The translations under genes were made by a program, and so were the position numbers. The notes beneath the pieces were generated by a model. The model had not been told where the DNA came from. It worked only from the letters and a program-made list of their open reading frames with translations, and made no database searches. From Brachionus manjavacas (lineage: Eukaryota; Rotifera; Eurotatoria; Ploima; Brachionidae), in the NCBI GenBank assembly GCA_019054805.1, contig JAHQIY010000023.1:992001-1056000 (forward strand): 64,000 nucleotides of DNA, read 5' to 3'. Below are positions 10,334 to 23,999 of this stretch, piece after piece. Every line of letters begins with the position of its first letter. The first letter of the stretch is position 1.

Positions 10334-13300
10334 TTATTTGGAAATGAGTGGCTCCAAGGCGTAACTTCTTGCTTTTTCAGCTAATTCAATTTGGTAATCT
10401 TGTGTAAACTTTTCAAAATTAGCGGGCAGTGGTTTGGAATTTCCTTGACTCAAAATCCAAGGATGACATAACACGTCAACTGCTTTCCATCTTTTGCTCT
10501 TATCTACAACTAACAAGTGATTGATGAGATCTTTCGAAGCTAAAAAAAATTATCTATCAGACTTTTTTGAATTAAGTTTTAACTTAAAAATCTACATTCT
10601 GATATTCCTTCCCAATAGGGCATCAAATATTCGAATTCACCGGCCTGAATGTATTTGAATAATTCATCTTGATTTCGATCAAGACTCCGAAACTAAATAA
10701 ATTTTTCAATTAATTTTAAAAAATTTGTTTCAATTTGAAAGCTTATAAATTCAAATTTTTCTATTATAAACTTTGAAAAATTTTGTTTTTATTTACAGGA
10801 GGAAAACCGCACAGCAATATATAAGTAATGACTCCGCATGCCCACATATCGACTTCCAGTCCGTAGCCGATTTCTGATAAAATCTCTGGTGCAACATAAG
10901 TAGGTGTCCCGCATACTGTGTATATCAAATCTTTAACTTCCATAGCTAGACCGAAATCAGCTAATTTAATGCTAATTCTGTCGTCTTTTTTCCTCATGAC
11001 CAGCAAGTTCTCAGGTTTCAGATCTCGATGAACAATATTTTTTGAATGCAAATAAAACAAGGCCTCACAAATATCCTGGACCATACTAGCTGAGTCTTTT
11101 TCATTAAATTTTACACTTTGACTGATAGCGTCAAATAGGTCCCCTCCCTTAGAAAAAAATTTTTTTATAATTTTATTTATCTTTTATTTTTGAATACTTT
11201 AACTAAGTCTGTTATCAAATAAACTTCTTCTTTAGTCTCGAATTCTTCATGTAGTTTTACTATGTTAGGATGACTGCATGATTTCATTATTCGAATTTCG
11301 TTTTCAATCATGTTCTCTTTACCCTTGAAACAAAATTATTAAAATTATTTTAAATTGAATCCTGCAAATTTCATAATTTTTTTTGTCTTTTTGCTTTTAA
11401 ATTCTTTCAAGCTAAAAACCAAAAATTACAATTACATTTTACAATTACCAAGTTTGTTTTGAGCATTTTTTCATCGTAAAACCAGACCTATTGACAACGG
11501 AGGTTTATACTAATATAAAGAATGTTCTTTTTAGAAATTAGAAAAATTTCCTCTTTTGGTAAGAAAGCTCATACTTTATATTCTTATATTATTTATAAAT
11601 ACGGAATTCTTAAACCTTACCCATGTTAAGCGGAATTTAATTTTAAAAAGTACTTTTCTGACTTCGAGAAATTTTAATTTTTCAAAAAGTATAAAAAGTG
11701 CAATCCTAGTTTTTTTGTGATTGTCAATTGATGCATGACCTCATAAAAAATCAACCGTTTTCAAATTACAAAATTATCTAACTTTAAAGATGGATTTATA
11801 ATAATTTAAAAATAAAATTCTAATAATTTTATTGAATTTTCTTTTTTTTCTTTTTACAATCATAGTTTAAGAGAAAAAAATTTCGAAAAATTAGAATATT
11901 TTTTTCATATTTATTAACAATATGGTGTTCAGTCTTATAAAGTTTAGCTAATCTTTAGATTTAATAAGGCGTGTATTTAACCTTCTGACAAAAATATCAT
12001 ATGTATGTCTCTAAAATCTTTGCGTAATCATTATTCAATATATGTCTTTTAAACTTTCTTTGCATTTTTTTTACTTTATTTGTATTTTTATCTTTTTTTT
12101 ATAATTTATTCTGAAGGAGCTCTAGCCCAGTACAGAAAACAAATAAATAAATAAATAATAAATGCCTAATCATTATAGCTTTAAAAAATGTCCATTACTA
12201 ATTCTTTAGTGGCAGAGTTTCACTCGAATAATAACCAAGACGACTCAATTAATGGCGTGGACATTAGATGTTGTTGTACCTTTAAAAAAAGTGTGGTAAG
12301 GGTATTGTGTATGAGTTTGTTCAAGAAATTACTGAACAAAATTTAGAAAAAAACGCAATCGGATTGATCAAGTCTAGAGACTGTTATGCCAGCAAAACTT
12401 ACTTCTCTTTTCTTTAGTAATTTTAATATAAAAACAAGATTAATTTCAACTGAGCGAAAAAAATAAAGCACATTGATAAAAGAGTCTTTTATTAAAACCC
12501 GATTCTTAACAAGACCAATGTTAATGATGTCTTTCTAGATGTTGAAAAAAGCAACCACGAACAAGTGATGATTCCAATTCAATCCGATGAATCGATGGTG
12601 GCTCATGAAAATTTAATTTTCTTTTAATCATCAAAAATAATATTTTGTTATTATTTTTTGAATTGTTTTGTCGTACTAAATTTTTTTTTTATAATTGAAA
12701 AAAAACTTTTTTTGTCTAACTTTAATACAATTAGTCACATTTTTATTAATAAATTTATCAGTAAAAAGAAATTATGTTATCAGTTGATAAATATTTTTGT
12801 TGTCAGTAAAAAAAAATAAAAGCCATTTAATAATTTTATATGAAAAGAACGGAATATTCAAAAATTATGAAATTTGCTTGAACTAATGTACCATGATAAG
12901 TTCATATTGAAAACGTAAATTAAGAATTGATAAATGTGCTTTAAAAATATGAATTAGAATACTGAATTTTTGATAAATTAAAATTAAAGATAAAAAAATT
13001 TAAAAACCCTTTTTAACCTAAAATAAATTTTTCTAATGTAAAAAATTTGATTATTGAATTTGACTGATTAAAAACAAAACACAAGATTAGATTTTGACTT
13101 AAAATCCAAAATTTAAATTTATCAAAAAAAGTATTATTTGTTTAATTTGCTTAAAAATTTTGGCTTAAAAACTCACCCTCATTTTTGATTTATCTATTAT
13201 CTTAATAGCATACTCATGTTCGGTGTTCTTGAGCCTTGCATGCTTGACCACTGCAAAGTTTCCATCGCCCAAGGTTTTCAAAATTTCGTATCGGTCCAGT

Positions 13301-16300
13301 ATTCTATTAAAGTTTGTAATTTGTCTTTTTAGCTTATTGCTAGCTGGACTTTCGGCTTTTGTAACATGTTTTTTTTCTTCGTCCTTAGAATCTTTGACTT
13401 CTTGGTCTTTGGGTGAGCGTAATGGAGATTTTGATTTAACTTGATTTCGCGGTGTGTCTTGCTCTTTTATGCTCATTACAGTGGGAGATTTTTTGGCTTT
13501 TCTTTCAGTCGAATCTTGCTCTTTGGAAGCCTCCCGGATTGCTTTGGGCCTAAATTTGATTTTTCGTTTGGGTTTTTTGTTTTCGATTGACTGACTATTG
13601 TCTGAATTATTTATAGGTGACAATATATTTACACGTTTCGAATTGGACGAACTCGATGATGATAAAACCTTGCTCTGATTAGCACTATTTAGATTTTCTT
13701 TGTTATTTTGTTCTTTTTTCTTTCGTTCTATCTCAATTAGTTTCAATCTTTCGCGTTGACGCTGCATTTCCATATCAACTGCCAGATCCGAATCAGCGAC
13801 TTTCTTTTTTTCTACTCAAGGAAAAATTAAAATTTATTGATTAGCAATCATTAAAATATAATCACTCTTCCGTCTTCCATTTCCGTCAAATTCTACCACG
13901 AAATTGCTCTTTTTGTCAACAGATACTTCTCCTTTTAATAAAAATGATTTTATTAATTAAAATTATAAAATTCTACAATGATTTTAGGAATTTTTGATCG
14001 ATAGAAAAAATATTTTTTTTGTCAAATTTACGGTTTTGATCTAGAATTATTTAGATCGTGTGAATTAGCTATGAACTTGATTTTATTAAGTTTGTAGATA
14101 GATTTTTTTTATATTTTTTTGTGATTATCAATTTCAGAAAATCCTAACATGCGATTTTTAAACTGAATCCAGTTAATAAAATTCGAATTAAATTTTTTGA
14201 TTTAAAGAAATTTAGGTATGATATTCAAGCAAATTTTTGTTTTGTTTAGAAGTTTTAAAAAACAAAAAAGAAAATAAGCTCAAAAAAATTGGTTTTATTT
14301 TAATAAAATCAAACAAGAAAAAATTCAAAATGTCTATTTTAACAAATTTATTATTTTGTAATTTTTTCCGGTCATCAATTTTTCAAGTTAAAATATCTTT
14401 TATCCATTTTTTTATTCTCGAAATTTTTAGCAAATTTTTAAAGATTTTCTCGAGTTTAAATACAAATAGATTTTAATAATTTTATTCGTTTAATTATCTT
14501 TTTACTTTTTATCGTTTTTTTTGGTAAAATTTTTGATGATAAATTAAATTGAATATTTATTTGAAAATTAACCTCCAAGAAGGAGAATTATAATATGAAT
14601 AATTTTACACTTGCACAAATGATTTATAGAAAAACAAAGTGATTAATTTAAGAATCAAATTTGAAAATTTAAAATGCAATGGTGATCTAGTTTATGTATA
14701 GTTTGTATAAAATCGATTTTGAAGCACGAATAATTATTAATCTACTCTTGTAAAAAATAAATTTTTTTTCTTGTTATTACGTGCATAATTGCTACCATAG
14801 CAAGCAAAATCTTGCTCTACAGTTAACCTGTTGTAGCTTATTATTATCATTTTTAATATTAGAAGTATAAAATAGATTAGCTTATAAAGAAAAATTATAT
14901 TATATCATTCTGCTTCAAATGATTTAGTTAGCTTTAAAAAGAGATAAAAATATCTTTTATGACCTCTGTTAGAAAAACTTAAGTAAAGTGAATCTGTTAT
15001 TTTTTAACCAATATTCTATAAATTTAAGGTTTTGAAATAATGAATAATGGATATTTCTAATTTTATTCCGATTGATTTTTTATGAACAAAACTATTTCTT
15101 TTTTAAACTTTTTTTACTTTAGGTTAATAAAAAAGTGTTAAATAGTAAAAAAAAGACTTGCGATATTTAAATTTTTTAATATCTGGAAAAATCTTAATAT
15201 CTTAATATTTTTATAATTAATATTAATCTTAATATTTTTAATATCTGGTATGCTCGACAATATCTGGTAAAATAATATTTTAATCAAAAGAAAAAAAAGT
15301 TAATATATTCTTTAAAGTTTTGCATTTTTATTTTAAAAATTTCACTTTCAAAATCAAAATAAATATATTCAATTTAAAAATTATTATATTTAAAAAAAAA
15401 AGTAGTCAATCATTATCGCATAGAGAATATCGAAAAAATCTATTAAGTCTTGATGCCAGTTAAGCTTTCGATAAACTGTGGCGTGCTGGGCTTTTCTACA
15501 AAATAATTGGAAAAATGAATAATTATCTGTTGAGAATATTATTTGGATTTTATAAAATTTTGATCTAAATTAATCATCTAAGTTGGTATTAAAAAATACT
15601 CTGTTTCTAATAACAAAATGGGTTAATGAGTAATATTATCTCATATTTATTTAATTTTTTCATCGATCAAAATCTCAGTGTGCTGATTTGAAAGTAGGTG
15701 CAAAGATTGGTGAGTTAAATGTTTTCATTCTTGCTTACTGCGACGATGTAGTCTTATTATCACCCTCTGAAGAACACATTGAAATGTTGCCAAGAACTGG
15801 AAAATTGAATTTAATGCCTCCAAATCGGCATCAATCTTTCCGATTTTATGTTAAATGGATCTTAGATTCAACAAGTACAAAATTCAAAAGATGATTTTGT
15901 GCAAAAGAGTTTTTTACTCTCTAGAAAGTGTTGGATGCTTAATCGATCTTTAGATAGCATTTAGATAATATTCCTATTATTCAAAATAGTTTGAAAGAAT
16001 TTGATTTACGGTAAAATAATTTATTAAAATGATTTATTGGAATCAGTAAATTTACCATTACAAAACCCTTAAACAAAGTGCTAAAATGCTTCTTTCATTG
16101 AACACTTGTCAAAAGTTAAAATTTTGTCTCGCAAAAGATCGCATAAAAGACTTCTGCGGAAACTGGAGGCTTACGGTTTCGAAGAAAGCCTCATTAAATG
16201 GATCGATGACTTTCTAACCGTAAGAAAACAAAGAGTTCTAATGGGTTCGTAATATTTATTAATGACATGCCAGAAGGAATAAAGAATCAATGCAAATATG

Positions 16301-19300
16301 TTCAACAATTGCAGACACTGATGCAATAGTATCCATTCAATGAGATCTAGACAGACTGTCAAAATGGACGGAATTTTGGTGCACAAAATTCAATTCCAAA
16401 TAATGCAAATAAATGGTCTTAAACGATAAGAAACAAAGCATGCCCATTAATTTTAGCATGCTGGACACAGTGAACAATCAAACCCACATTCTGGAGCGAA
16501 CAGAACAAGAGAGGGACCTAGAGATCATCATATCATCAGACCTAAAATGGAAAAATCAAGTCATGAAAGCAGCCAGCAAAGCAAACTCCGTGTTAGGTAT
16601 GATTGAACGGACTTTTACCTACGTTGATTGATTCAGAGAACTGAACTCTACTTATATCAGACCACATCTTGAGTTTGCAATGCCGGTTTGGAACCCAAAC
16701 TTAAAGGTTGACAAAAAAGTACTCGAAGATGTTCAGAGAGGGCGACAAAACTAGTCTCGGAGCTGAGAAACAGACCATATGAAGAGAGGTTGGAGCATCT
16801 AAAACTTACAGACTAAGAGATTGATGGTACTTTTAATGTAGCAATTCTGGACTAACTGACTCGATAAAATACTATTTTTACTTGATTGTAAAATAGATAA
16901 AATTTTTCAATCCTTTGTCAACTCATTTGTCAAAAATACAAGTTTTCTAAAACTATTCTAATTTTCTTCCTTTTTTCTTTGAGCTAAATACTAAATACTA
17001 GTTATGAAAAATAAAATATTTAACTAAATTACATTTGTATTAATCAAAGCGTAATCAACTAAAAATTCGAAAGAATGAAGACAATAGTCTATTTTTCAAC
17101 CTTTAATCTCTTAAAAAATAAAAATTCTTTTGTTTTTTGGGAAAACGCAGTCTTTTTCTCATTTAGTAGAACGTAATAATTTTGACATTTTTTTCCTCAA
17201 CTATTTTGAATTTTTAGGTGTTTTTTAATAAATTTAAAGCTTTAGTTAATTTTCTAGTATCCATCGTATTTTCTTCTTCAATTGAAGTTTTTAACATTTA
17301 AGCTCTCAATTTTAAATAACAATAATTTGATTTTTCTAGAATTTGTGAAAAAATTTGAATTGTTTAATCTTATTGTTAAATTTTTGCAAATTATTTTTTT
17401 TAATTAATAAAAATTTTAAATTTTAAATGAACAATTTTATATAGAATTTAAATAAACGAAGTGCTTTTAATAGATAGGGGTAATAGCCTGTTGATTAATC
17501 TTGAAACTTTAAAAGAAAATTTTGTCTTGAGATTAAGCAGTAACTTTTTTTTACTTACCAGATGTTTTTTCTTATTTGTTAAATAAATAGAACAAATTGA
17601 ATTGATGTCACCATCGGGTCTTATTTAGTAATTAAATTGTTAAAACGAAATATTTTTTTTAAATAAATGTAAGCTGTAGGTAGACTGATTTTTCTCCAAA
17701 ATTAACTTAAAATATTTTTAGACTAAAATAAGATAAAAATGCATGAATCCGAAAATAATATTAAAATGAAATTTTTTTTAGATTTTAAAAAGATTTTTCT
17801 TAGATCAAATTTCGATCAATGAACCAAGAAAAATTTTCTACATCAATTAATTTCAATTAATTTTTATGATCTTTTGCATCATGAATTAAAATTTATTTTT
17901 TCCATAAATAATTCGTGAATTATTTTTTTCGTATTATTATTAAATTCTTTTAAACAGAAGAAGAAAATTTTAATTCAGGTTTTCTGTTCTTATGAAAATA
18001 TTTTCTTGAATTTTTGACAAGAAAATCATTACCAGCTTTAAATGAAATTGTTTAATAAATTTTGAAATTGTTTTACATAAATGAACAATTTTTTTTCGTA
18101 ATCATTTATTTTTTTTAAGTTACGCTTTAATTTCCCAAACAACAAAACTTAATTTCTCATTTTTTTATTACAATTTTAGAATCCTATCAAGGTAAAACAA
18201 GTATTCTGTTGTTTTTTTTCAAATTTCAAATCAAAATTTAATGTTTTTCTTTTTGAAATAAAATAAAAAAACATAAGTGCTTTTTAACTTACCGTCAGTG
18301 TTATAAACTGTTTCTTTGTGATGAATATCATTTCTATTCGAGTGGTTATCCATGCTCGAGTGCCTTGGTTTCGCTCGCGACCTAGATCTTGATGATTCCC
18401 ACTCTTTGAACAAAGACTGAGCATACTCAGCATTATCAGGAAAAACCTCCTGTAACAAATCGACAATTAGATAGCCTTTGAGGGGTTCTTTGCCCGAGAC
18501 CCCTATGAACATGTCATCATCTCGAAAAAAATCCGATATTCCTTGAACTCGTTTTCCCTTCAGGGTATACAGCTTTCTGATCTTGTCATTTTTCCACTGT
18601 GGTAGACCAAAAGCATCTGATATGTCACACACAAACTGCTCAAAACTGTGCAGAGCCTTTCTGTTCAGCAATATTGTAATTCTTTTTCTTGGTCTTTCGG
18701 TGGCTCTGATTATGGTTATGATTCGTGGCTTGGCTACCGATTCGCCCGGACCACCTACTGACGCATTCACTCGAAAATTGTTTGCTTGGGTTTTTTTGTT
18801 CGCAAAGTTCACAGAATTACTCAATATGAATCCATTGTTGGCAAATTGGATTTGTTTAACTTTTGGCAGGTAATAATTTTGGTTCGAGTGGCTAAATTGG
18901 TGTATTGAAGGCAAAGGTTGGGATGAATGAAGACTTGTAGTTGGCAAATCTGGATTTTTGCTTACTTTAAAATAAAAAAATGAAAGCTCAATTTTTGGTC
19001 AGATTAAAATTTGTGTAGCACAGTCAGTACCTGTTTGAACGGAAGGTATTTGAAATAGTTTCGGTGTTAAATACATTTTAGAAATTTTTCATTTTAATTA
19101 GAACTCAATTTTGCTCAGATCGAAATTTAACATGAAATTTTTAATTTTACTTTCTGTAAAACGAAAATTCAAACTAAACAAGATTTGAGATTAGCTTTTT
19201 TTTTAAATAAAAAGCATAAAAAGGTAATTAAAATTTAGGATTTTTTCTTTCCAAGCTCACACTATTTTATTTTTCGCATAAACGAATTTCAAAGCAAAGT

Positions 19301-20298
19301 TTTTTTTTTTCTAATTTAATAATTAAAAAGAAACCTTTTGATTCAAATTGAGCATTCAAACTTTCGGCTTTGTATGACACTATGTTTATTTGTTGGATAA
19401 TGTTCTAAAAATTTATTAAATAGAATGCTCTGTTCTAAAAAAAAATTGTTTTTTGATCTAATTATTAAATTAATAGTTATTTTTAAACATGCAGCCCTAG
19501 TTTGGCTTTTTTAAGAAAATTTCTTGATAAAAAAAACAAACCAAAAGATCATTATGAATATCTGTTGGAGGTTTATTTTTTTGGCGCTGAAGCCCAGCAA
19601 TCGAGCATAGTGATTGTTTTTTGCCTAAAAATTTAAAATAAAAGTGACATTTCTTGCCATTTTGGAACCAAGTGTTGCTAATACCTTTTTATTTATTTAA
19701 GATTTAAAAAAAAAAACTAATAAAATTTAAAATTCAAATTTTGCAAGACTATTGCATAAAGAAAATAATTCTCATTGTGTTTACATAAATATTTGGCAAT
19801 ATTTAAAATAGATTTCTTAAACATCAACAAACAAATGTAAATAACTACACCAAAATATTTCTTTAATCCCAACCGAGAAGACTAGAAAAAGTGTCACTAA
19901 CCTGATTGCCAGTTGACAGATGGTAGCTCGCCGTATTTGGCATGCCGAAATGGCTCAAATGAGGCACACACGTAGCTTGAGCCATCTAGAAGTTCGTCAA
20001 TATCATTGATCTCGCGTCCTCCTACCGGCGTGTACACGCGCCTTACTCCATACGGCAAATCGACACACCTGTTTAAGTGATTCATCAAATCTTTGAACGA
20101 ATAGTAGCGGCTAGGACTTATTGTGACCATTTTTCCGGCAAAGTATCTGTCACCATTTTTATAAAATGTAACTTTTCTTGGCCTCTTTTCCACATTGTCT
20201 TTGATGTGCACTGCATCGTAGTCTCGATAAGCATCGATGTCATTTACCAAGTTGTGGCTCTGATGCTTTACTGGCATCATAATAACTGTTTCCATCAT
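10334..20298 (-). CDS. Doublecortin-like serine/threonine kinase (DCLK family), eight exons
   Basis: Microtubule-associated CaMK-group kinase. Exons on the minus strand: 20298-19902, 18964-18293, 13931-13866, 13814-13177, 11323-11198, 11147-10797, 10692-10596, 10539-10334. All junctions are GT-AG and phases agree, giving 850 aa. Two doublecortin domains (about 40-125 and 211-293; the first contains [12 protein letters not shown]) should bind tubulin. A Ser/Lys-rich linker runs about 300-550. The kinase domain (about 553-800) has GDGNFAVVK at 561-569, catalytic Lys 583, HRDLKPEN from 673, DFG 697-699 and APE about 719-721. All key residues are present, so it should be active. The protein ends about 40 residues after the kinase core, shorter than vertebrate DCLK1. 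The 0.9, 1.9 and 4.4 kb introns hold repeats. The start ATG-ATG at 20298 is the best visible one; an upstream alternative exon cannot be excluded. Confidence 0.9.
12110..12163 (+). mobile_element. LINE 3' end only (same family as 1160-1960)
   Basis: TCTGAAGGAGCTCTAGCCCAG is followed by TACAGAAAAC and a (TAAA)n tail, with T-rich DNA before it. It lies in the 1.85 kb intron between kinase exons 4 and 5, antisense to the gene. No coding part remains. Confidence 0.7.
14785..14850 (+). mobile_element. 3' end of a second retroelement family with TTA-type tail
   Basis: TAATTGCTACCATAGCAAGC and TTGTAGCTTATTATTATCA match the end of the repeat at 39690-40030 (ATTAGCTACCATAG ... TGTAGCTCTTTATTATTA). 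This suggests a second LINE or SINE family ending in TTA/ATT repeats. It lies in the large kinase intron. Confidence 0.45.
15400..15895 (+). mobile_element. Decayed LINE reverse-transcriptase fragment
   Basis: Broken frames on the + strand show RT motif A (SLDAS, stop, [15 protein letters not shown], near 15450-15510). A motif B-like [10 protein letters not shown] lies at about 15640-15670. The active-site box [15 protein letters not shown] is at about 15735-15780, where the first Asp of the usual YADD is kept but the preceding residue is Cys. The element has several stops and no 3' tail. It sits within intron 2 of the kinase gene, in the opposite orientation. Confidence 0.75.
16130..16830 (+). 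mobile_element. Decayed reverse transcriptase of another LINE type
   Basis: The + strand in several frames reads [20 protein letters not shown], then [15 protein letters not shown]. After a lost catalytic-box region come [31 protein letters not shown] and [20 protein letters not shown]. It ends with remnants around [13 protein letters not shown]. The order matches the palm-thumb-C-terminus of jockey/CR1-like LINEs. The YADD box is lost in a deletion and frameshifts are frequent. The GC content is visibly higher than in the flanks, suggesting a younger or less AT-biased insert than the fragment 250 bp upstream. Confidence 0.8.
16835..18230. other. AT-rich intron DNA without a feature
   Basis: Part of the 4.4 kb intron between kinase exons 2 and 3. 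No coding or repeat structure stood out. Confidence 0.5.
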
Positions 20299-22719
20299 AT
20301 AAACTCTAAAGAGTTATGTCTAAGATTTATCCATAAATTTTTTTATTTTACAAAATAGTTCAAAAAACAATTGTGCCAGTTTTTTTTAATTATTTTAAAA
20401 AAAAACATAAGATAAAATTCATTTGACTTTACTATTTTTTATTATTAGCGAATTTTTTATCTACTTTTAGCTCTGACGCAGATAGATTAATAAATTATTA
20501 TTTTATTTATTATAATTGAGTTCTTACTATTTTTTGAACTAAACTTGGCGCTTTTTCTGAATTCATTATTTCTTGAAACCTTGTCAACGATTCGAATCAA
20601 ATAGGTCTCTAGTGAATTAATTTAAAAAAATTGTCAGTGTATCCGGCAAGACCTGAGTAAGCAGGCTTCCATGCTATGCACATATTTGTATTTATAGCGA
20701 TTCGAATTTAATCCTAAGGATTCTGGACATAAATTATTTGAAAAATTTTGAAACAATCACTCTCACAAACTTTAATTTTAATTTAATTTGCTAATTAGGA
20801 ATTTTAAGCCGAATAGAAAAAATGAATATTTTTGCCAAGTGATAACTTCAACACAGCGGTAAAATGAAATGTTTTGTACAACAACAAAAAATTGAATTTT
20901 ATTCGAGAATTTTATTTTTTAGCTAAATTAAAAAGTTTTAAATCCGGAAAGTAATTTAAATAAAATAATCAGAATCAGGCTTTTTAAAAGTCTGATTAAA
21001 AAGACTAAAAGTTTCGATTTAAAAACACATCACTACGAACCTAATTAGGTTTTTTCAACCAAAACTTTAAGGCTTTTAATTTGTAGGGTTGCCAAGAATT
21101 GAAAAAGTCAACAATTTTTTTGTGATTTGACTTTCGTTTAGCAGACGACTTGGCACAAGGCCTTTCTCTAAATGTCCAATTAGTTCACAAACATTTTATT
21201 TTTAATTTTTGGTTTTGAAAGAAAATTTATTGATTTTAAGAACAAGTTTTTCCAAAATTTAAATTGCACAAAAACAAATATTGATATTTCTCTTTAGGCA
21301 AAATATATTTTTTAAAAAAATCCATACTTTATTATTTTTTGAAATGCGATATTCAAGACTCAAATTCAAATTTAGATATTTACCAATTTAAGATCTCATT
21401 AATGGATATAATTATGCTGAATTTTTCAGAAATAAATTGTCCTTTGAAAAATCCTACCTTCAAAACATGGCTTTGGATTCCGTTGCTTTGACTTAATTAG
21501 CCCACGTTAATTATTTAAAGAAAAAATGCACTCTATTTAAACTGATCCACATTTGAACATTTAAATAATAGAGCTAACAATATTAATTATTTAATTATTA
21601 ATATCATTGATTTAATAGAAAAAAATAATAAAATTAATGAAGAAATTTTTTCTATGCATTCGAGCCTGAAAATAAAAAAAATTGAATTGATTTTTAGGAA
21701 ATATGCAGAAATTTATCATATCGAATAAACTATGGAAATAAAATAATTTTTTTTGATTAGGTAATTTCGAGTTACCATGAAACGAAATCAAAAAAGCTTT
21801 TCTTTTCAACATTTGGCTTTGATTTCCAAGAATTACTGTTTTATGTTGTAATAAATTAAAAGTGTTTGTTTACCATGCAGTTCTATAAGTTAGTTAATTT
21901 TCTGGCTTTTTTCTAATCAAACTAACTGAAATCCTATTATGATGCCACAATCACTGTAATCCCTTAACAAGAAAAGAGTATAAAAAATATTAATAATCAA
22001 TTTAAATATTTGTATTTGTACTTGTTCCAAATTTGACTGGGCAGCTTCTTGAATCAATTTAAGTTTGTTCTATTAAAGACTTGGTCGAATTTAAAATATA
22101 GACTTAGAAAACCTTATAACCAAGCCAACTGAGAAGCGAAAATCGTGATTAAGAATTGTACGCTTGAGAAAATTAATTTTCAAGTTTTAGTTATTAGAAA
22201 GCCACTTTAACTCGTTGCTAACTTTTTAATCTAAATTGGCGATCGATTTCCTCAATTTAAATCTGCTTTGAAAATTAAAAAATTTAGAGAATTTATTGTT
22301 GAATAATTTTTGTGAGTATAGAATAAAAAATTTGGAGAAATTTTTCGATTTTAATGCAAGCCTTTAATTAAAGTATGAAAGCTTATAAGTAAAGGAGAAT
22401 GTCTATACATAAAGCAACTCTTAATAATTACATTTTTCAATATTTAAAAAAATAAAAAATCTCTATTTATTTGTGATTTATAAAAATGGTTAATTAAAGC
22501 CAAACGAAACGAACTCATTTAACTTCAAATCCAAAATGTATTATTTTCACTTCTTTAAATTGTTTTATTAAAAATCGAAATAAGTTTTTAAATTGTTATT
22601 TTTTTTCCATTAACAAAATCTAACCAAATAATTGTTTTTTTATTGTAGTCACAAGTAAGAACACTTTGATGACGATTTGAAAAAAAGGCAAACAAAGCAT
22701 ACCTTAATAATAGACATGA
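20299..22719. other. AT-rich intergenic region
   Basis: It lies between the divergently oriented kinase gene (minus) and the coiled-coil gene (plus), so it should contain both promoters. No TATA box could be assigned with confidence, and no RNA gene or repeat was recognised. Confidence 0.5.
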
Positions 22720-23145
22720 ATGATGGAGTTGACTGATTCATCAGCACTGAACGATCAAGCTTCAAAAAAGTACAAACACGAAATAAGGAAGTTGAAAGAG
22801 CTTTTAATCAAGCAGCAGAGTTTACTTAACAAGATGAATGATGAAAATTTACAGCTAAGTCAAAAATTAGACTTTTTTGAAAAATCAACGCTAGTCTGTA
22901 ATCAGACTAATTTGAGCCTCAGAGAGTAATTAAAAATTATTTTTTAATATTTTAGAATTAGTATAATTAAATTTTATCCAAGGCTTTTAGACCAAAATAA
23001 AAGTCTTCAAGAACAGCTTCTTTTGTCACAATATTATGGTTCAAAACTGCTCAGAGAATTAAATGAAACAAAAGAAAAGCTCAAAAAATCCACTTTTAAG
23101 TCAGAAAATGCGAACAGTCAAAACTTAAAAAACCTAATTAATTGA
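22720..23145 (+). CDS. Small coiled-coil protein, two exons
   Basis: Exon 1 is 22720-22925 and exon 2 is 22983-23145, joined by a 57-bp GT-AG intron with matching phase, giving 122 aa. I do not recognise the family. Residues about 14-105 are predicted as a nearly continuous coiled coil: charged, leucine-spaced stretches such as KYKHEIRKLKELLIKQQSLL, then a segment ending NLSLRELLDQNKSLQEQLLL and LLRELNETKEKLKK. The C-terminal tail is Asn/Ser-rich. Two in-frame Met codons begin the frame; an upstream ATG at 22716 is in another frame. A poly(A) signal follows 180 bp downstream. Likely a cytoplasmic scaffold-type protein, but this is inference; missing upstream exons are possible. Confidence 0.65.
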
Positions 23146-23328
23146 TTTAATTTTTTTGTAAATTTAAAATCTACCTCTCTCTTATTTCAAAAATTTGAAG
23201 CATATTTTAGATGTATTCTACGTCCACAAATAAGTTTCTTTTGCGACTTGAACATAATTTTTTGTGATTTTAATATTGATATTTTAAATAGATTGTCTTT
23301 TTTATATTATTTTACCATTTTTTTTTCT

Positions 23329-23334
23329 AATAAA
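23329..23334 (+). terminator. Poly(A) signal of the coiled-coil gene
   Basis: AATAAA about 185 bp after the stop codon, in a T-rich 3' flank. Confidence 0.5.
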
Positions 23335-23613
23335 TACATAATGTTTCATAAAAAAAGTATAATTGTTTTATTTAAATGTGCAGGAAATGTTTTTTTTATG
23401 TTTTTTTTTTAAATTGTTGATTCATTTTTTAATTGATTCCAGCAATGTAATAAAAATAAGATAAAATAAAATTTTAAATTAAAAAATTTAAACTAGGATA
23501 AACAAAATACAGGTAAGAGAATATATAGCTAAATATTTTGAAAATGAATATTGAAAAATTCGACTCAAAAAGTCAATAATAATAATTTGTCAAAAAAATA
23601 AGTTCATGAATTC

Positions 23614-23992
23614 ACTCTTGACCACTACTCTTGGAACTATGGCAAAATTTGGGTTTATTCTAAACGGAACTAATACCATCAAAACCATGTAATAAAATTT
23701 TTTTATTTTTTTTTAGAATAAACCTTGACGCCTGAGTTAAATTCGAAATTAAAAAAAAAAATTGAACTTAATCTAACTTTTGTATTTATTCTAAGAGCAT
23801 TCTTCAAAAATTTAAAATTTTTTTTGCAATAAATCCTCGGAAACAATTTTGTTTAGATAGAAAATAAAACAAGAGGTGTTGGGCTTTTTAAAGACGAAAT
23901 ATAACCAAAGTGAAGCTGGGTGAATATATAACATACTACTTTATAGAATAAACCCAAATTTTGAAAAAGTTCCAAGAGAAGTGGTCAAGAGT
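23614..23992. repeat. 379-bp foldback/MITE-like element
   Basis: The left arm starts ACTCTTGACCACTACTCTTG and continues to AAAATTTGGGTTTATTCTA. The right arm ending at 23992 is its reverse complement with a few differences, giving arms of about 50 bp. The centre is non-coding. No target duplication was clear. Confidence 0.7.
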
Positions 23993-23999
23993 TTACGGT

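Noticed and set aside
13223..13444. Plus-strand open frame opposite the kinase linker
   Set aside because: It is the antisense shadow of DCLK exon 4, which has kinase homology on the minus strand.
18583..18873. Plus-strand open frame opposite DCX2
   Set aside because: Antisense shadow of the doublecortin exon; the same applies to 20077-20358 and to the minus-strand frame 18284-18466.
20640..20730. Possible tRNA-like GC-richer patch
   Set aside because: No cloverleaf with acceptor stem and anticodon arm could be drawn.
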